Source of the DNA: UBA8529 sp964390565
GTDB lineage: Bacteria; Bacteroidota; Bacteroidia; Bacteroidales; Tenuifilaceae
NCBI GenBank assembly: GCA_964390565.1
Contig: CAYMII010000005.1
Coordinates: 62,001 to 126,000, forward strand
DNA: 64,000 nucleotides
Reading direction: 5' to 3'
Position numbers and translations under genes: made by a program. Shown in pieces: positions 61,525-64,000 of this stretch; positions within the stretch are counted from its first letter, which is position 1; each line of letters opens with the position of its first letter. The notes under the pieces are model-generated. The model was given only the letters and a program-made list of their open reading frames with translations, was not told where the DNA came from and did not search any database.

Positions 61525-61528
61525 GTAA

Positions 61529-62944
61529 ATGAGCAGAAGAAATAAAAAACATCCTTTGTTGGAGCAGGTTTTAATTGAGGATATTGCAGCAGAAGGGAAA
61601 GCTTTAGCGAAAGTAAATGGCAAAGTTGTATTTGCCCCATTTGCAATTCCGGGCGATATCGTGGATATCCAAATTACCCAAAAGCGAAAAAGCTATATGG
61701 AAGGTTATATTACTAAGTTTCATGAGTATTCGAAGCTTAGGGTTGATGCTTTTTGCGAGCACTTTGGTATGTGTGGTGGGTGTAAGTGGCAAAGTTTACC
61801 ATATGCTGAACAGCTTAAGTTTAAGGAGCGTCAGGTTACTGATCAGCTAAGGAGAATTGGTCGTGTAAATGTTGATGAGGTTAGCCCAATTCTTGGATCA
61901 GAAAAGACTACCCATTATAGGAATAAACTGGAGTTTACATTTAGTAATAGTCGGTGGTTAACGCTCGATGAGATTTCAAAAAGGGAAGATATTCCATTGG
62001 AGCCAGCCCTAGGTTTTCATATACCAACTATGTTTGATAAGGTTTTTGATGTTAAAAATTGCTATTTACAACCCGAACCATCAAACTCAATTAGGTTAGA
62101 GGTGAGGGATTATGCTCTTAAAAATGGCTTATCGTTTTATAACATTAGGAGTAGGGAGGGATTTTTGAGGAACCTTATCATTAGGACCTCTTCAACTGGT
62201 GAAGTGATGACTATCTTCTCATTTTTTCAGGATGAAAAAGAGAATATTGATGCACTCTTAAGCCATGTTAAAACCCGTTTCCCTCAGATTACATCTTTGC
62301 TTTACGTTATCAATCCTAAAGTTAACGATACAATCAATGATCTTGAAATAATAACCTTCAGCGGGAACGATTATATCATGGAAAGCATGGAGGGTTTGAG
62401 GTTTAAAGTTGGGCCAAAATCGTTTTATCAAACGAATTCGGATCAGGCTTATGTACTTTATAAAATCACTCGTGAGTTTGCAGGTCTTACAGGCAATGAA
62501 TTAGTATACGATTTGTATACAGGGACTGGTACTATTGCTCAATTTATTGCCAAAAACTCATCTAAGGTAATTGGTATTGAGTATGTGCCCGAGGCTATTG
62601 AGGATGCCAAGGTTAATTCACAATTAAATAGCATTTCAAACGTCGAATTCTTTGCAGGGGATATGAAAGATATCTTGGTTGAACCATTCTTTCATCAATA
62701 TGGATACCCAGATGTTGTAATCCTTGATCCTCCGCGTGCAGGAATACATCAAGATGTTGCTGATGCTTTGCTTCATGCAAACCCAAAGCGAATTGTTTAT
62801 GTGAGCTGTAATCCGGCTACACAGGCAAGGGATATCGCTTTGCTAAGTGCTAAGTATTCTGTTAAACGCGTACAATCCGTTGATATGTTCCCTCATACAC
62901 ATCATGTTGAGAATGTTGTTTTGCTTGAAATAATTGATAATTAA
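61529..62944 (+). CDS. rlmD: 23S rRNA (uracil-5-)-methyltransferase RlmD
   Basis: The 471-residue protein has an N-terminal TRAM domain, an iron-sulfur site ('FCEHFGMCGGCKWQ' with later Cys in 'VKNCYLQPE') and a SAM-dependent methyltransferase domain ('DLYTGTGTIAQFIAKNSSKV', 'VVILDPPRAGIHQDV', catalytic Cys in 'IVYVSCNPATQARDIA'). It methylates U1939 of 23S rRNA or a related uracil. The length is standard. The gene ends in a strong terminator. Confidence 0.93.
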   Translation: MSRRNKKHPLLEQVLIEDIAAEGKALAKVNGKVVFAPFAIPGDIVDIQITQKRKSYMEGYITKFHEYSKLRVDAFCEHFGMCGGCKWQSLPYAEQLKFKERQVTDQLRRIGRVNVDEVSPILGSEKTTHYRNKLEFTFSNSRWLTLDEISKREDIPLEPALGFHIPTMFDKVFDVKNCYLQPEPSNSIRLEVRDYALKNGLSFYNIRSREGFLRNLIIRTSSTGEVMTIFSFFQDEKENIDALLSHVKTRFPQITSLLYVINPKVNDTINDLEIITFSGNDYIMESMEGLRFKVGPKSFYQTNSDQAYVLYKITREFAGLTGNELVYDLYTGTGTIAQFIAKNSSKVIGIEYVPEAIEDAKVNSQLNSISNVEFFAGDMKDILVEPFFHQYGYPDVVILDPPRAGIHQDVADALLHANPKRIVYVSCNPATQARDIALLSAKYSVKRVQSVDMFPHTHHVENVVLLEIIDN

Positions 62945-62966
62945 TTTGTTAATACATTTGTATTTT

Positions 62967-63010
62967 AAACAAACAGCCGCTGTTCGATTTCGAACAGCGG
63001 CTGTTTGTTT
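62967..63010 (+). terminator. Strong 20-bp hairpin terminator of rlmD
   Basis: AAACAAACAGCCGCTGTTCG (62967-62986) is followed by ATTT and its exact reverse complement (62991-63010). It begins 23 bases after the stop. Confidence 0.8.
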
Positions 63011-63313
63011 TCGTTCACTATTTATATTGTTGAGTAAACCTTAAAATCTGTTAACTATCAAAAATACAACACTATATAGTGTTTGGCACAGAGATAGTAT
63101 AATAGATAATATATAACAAAGAGTTCTTTTATAGGTTTGGTTTATATTTTATAACGGCAACCCAGATTGTAACACGTTATTATGTATGATTTTATAAAAT
63201 AATTATTGAAAATTTAATAAGGTAAAAACAGTTAATTGGATATTGGGCTTTAGATATTAATTAGGAAATGGATTAAAAAGTAATTTAGAATAAAAAAAGT
63301 ATTAGGGTTGAAA
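63011..63313. other. Gene-free stretch with a 16-bp palindrome
   Basis: No gene is seen on either strand. AACACTATATAGTGTT (63068-63083) is a perfect 16-bp palindrome, which could be a protein-binding site. The rest is AT-rich with no recognisable RNA gene. Confidence 0.5.
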
Positions 63314-63344
63314 AAAAGGTCAGTGACATTGTCACTGACCTTTT
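63314..63344 (-). terminator. Rho-independent terminator of the ferredoxin gene
   Basis: AAAAGGTCAGTGAC and GTCACTGACCTTTT (63314-63327, 63331-63344) form a 14-bp perfect stem, with a T-run on the minus strand. It begins about 35 bases after the ferredoxin stop. Confidence 0.85.
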
Positions 63345-63378
63345 CGTTTTATAGGATATTAATAAATTAAATCCCTAA

Positions 63379-63546
63379 TTAAGCTGGGTGAATTGCCTCT
63401 ACTGGACAAACATCAGCGCATGAACCACAATCAGTACAAGTGTCAGGATCGATTTTGTAGATATCGCCCTCAGAGATAGCCTCAACTGGACACTCATCAA
63501 TACAAGTACCGCAAGCGGTGCAGTCTTTAGAAATTACGTATGCCAT
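63379..63546 (-). CDS. 2[4Fe-4S] ferredoxin
   Basis: The 55-residue protein has two CxxCxxCxxxCP motifs ('CTACGTCIDECPVEAI', 'CTDCGSCADVCPVEAI'), the clostridial-type ferredoxin. The start at 63546 (MAYVISKDC) fits the family; an upstream extension to 63576 is not supported. It is a low-potential electron carrier, a natural partner for the NuoEF-like oxidoreductase. It has a good upstream promoter and its own terminator. Confidence 0.93.
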   Translation of the reverse strand: MAYVISKDCTACGTCIDECPVEAISEGDIYKIDPDTCTDCGSCADVCPVEAIHPA

Positions 63547-63592
63547 TTTCTTATTTGTTATTTGGTTAAACTTCAATTCCGAAATCTGAGCA

Positions 63593-63621
63593 CAAATTTA
63601 AATTCATTTATCAAATCCAAA
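63593..63621 (-). promoter_or_regulatory. Bacteroidota-type promoter of the ferredoxin gene
   Basis: On the minus strand TAAATTTG (-7, perfect match, 63600-63593) is preceded by TTTG (-33, 63621-63618) at a 17-base spacing. The start site is about 40 bases before the ATG. Confidence 0.65.
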
Positions 63622-63686
63622 AATAAAAAAAGGTTTTTTCGTCCCTTAAAGTGATAAAAATCACTATGATCTTGTTATTTAGCGTT

Positions 63687-64000
63687 TTATTGATTTGTGT
63701 CGGTTAGATTTATCGATATCCAGGTAAGTAATCCCGATGAATAGTCGAATATATTTTCGTTGGCTACAAACGTTGAACTATGTAGTTGATGCTTTGCACC
63801 ATTCTCAAATCCTACACCCATCCTAAAGAATACCGAAGGAATTGCTTGGCTGAAATAAGCGAAGTCATCGGTGGTCATTCTTTTATCGAGTTCAATTACA
63901 TTCGATTCCCCAAGATATTGCTCTGCAAGTTCTTTTGTATTTCTGCAGATTTTAGGGTTATTATATATAGATGGGTACCCTTTTCTAATATCAACAATGC
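63687..64000 (-). CDS. M20-family amidohydrolase, C-terminal part (cut by window edge)
   Basis: The reverse frame is open from the window edge to a stop at 63687. It carries 'DKRMTTDDFAYFSQAIPSVF' and 'HQLHSSTFVANENIFDYSSG', with the metal-binding Glu/His region of M20D amidohydrolases (hippurate/IAA-amino acid hydrolase-like). The N-terminal catalytic part is outside the window. It likely hydrolyses N-acyl amino acids; the substrate is not determined. Confidence 0.8.
   Translation of the reverse strand, partial: IVDIRKGYPSIYNNPKICRNTKELAEQYLGESNVIELDKRMTTDDFAYFSQAIPSVFFRMGVGFENGAKHQLHSSTFVANENIFDYSSGLLTWISINLTDTNQ

Overview
The window reads as a chromosomal segment of a Bacteroidota bacterium, most likely an anaerobic or facultative member of the Bacteroidales/Marinilabiliales type. 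The signs are: an AT-rich genome with little Shine-Dalgarno signal; repeated TAnnTTTG (-7) promoter elements; a type IX secretion sorting domain; a TonB receptor with a carboxypeptidase-like N-terminal domain; a DUF5686 outer-membrane protein; a BlaI/M56-TonB pair; and lipoproteins with short lipoboxes. No prophage or CRISPR array is visible. The left edge cuts a tyrosine recombinase and the right edge cuts an M20 amidohydrolase.

Layout. 1-6.7 kb: partial integrase, carbon-starvation transporter cstA, a TPR protein, the blaI/M56 pair with a clear double operator, and an AraC/GyrI regulator. 6.7-9.2 kb: a more AT-rich accessory patch holding a soluble bifunctional penicillin-binding protein coupled to a small membrane protein, sitting against the truncated end of a DUF4230-like gene. 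9.4-25.1 kb: mostly housekeeping (tRNA-Leu, lptB, DUF5686, tatC, kdsD, recQ, an ABC-2 exporter, a T9SS cargo protein, two aldehyde dehydrogenases for lysine/proline-type catabolism). 25.4-33.3 kb: a molybdate/tungstate locus with a ModE-like regulator, a TiaS-like GIDDTD protein, an ECF-like membrane protein, a lipoprotein, a TonB receptor and wtpABC. 33.3-40.1 kb: a ferritin-like protein and a three-gene flavin/iron-sulfur NAD(P)H oxidoreductase (NuoE-like, NuoF-like and a 1232-residue NuoG/GltD/formate-dehydrogenase-like fusion). 40.2-48.4 kb: glutamate dehydrogenase and two tandem giant receiver plus PEP-synthase-type ATP-grasp proteins. 48.6-51 kb: lipoprotein, BRO-N gene and HEAT-like gene with a duplicated gene end and REP-like sequence. 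50.9-52.5 kb: DUF364-ThiF-ThiS set. 52.5-64 kb: ftsB, a multihaem cytochrome, ogt, a MacB-type permease, a glycosyltransferase, an OmpH-like lipoprotein, a YdjM-like protein, rlmD and a ferredoxin.

How the genes fit together. The physiology suggested is amino-acid oxidation or fermentation (glutamate dehydrogenase, P5C dehydrogenase, AASA dehydrogenase), with reduced nicotinamide and ferredoxin handled by the NuoEF-GltD complex and the 2[4Fe-4S] ferredoxin. Tungsten or molybdenum appears to be scavenged through an outer-membrane receptor and an inner-membrane ABC importer. The best candidates for undescribed biology are the soluble PBP/membrane-protein pair (7.1-9.2 kb), the TonB and TiaS-like additions to the metal-oxyanion locus, the catalytically altered formate-dehydrogenase-like fusion with a cysteine-rich patch, and the paired receiver/ATP-grasp proteins. 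Intergenic regions also carry several families of short dispersed repeats that look alike across loci.
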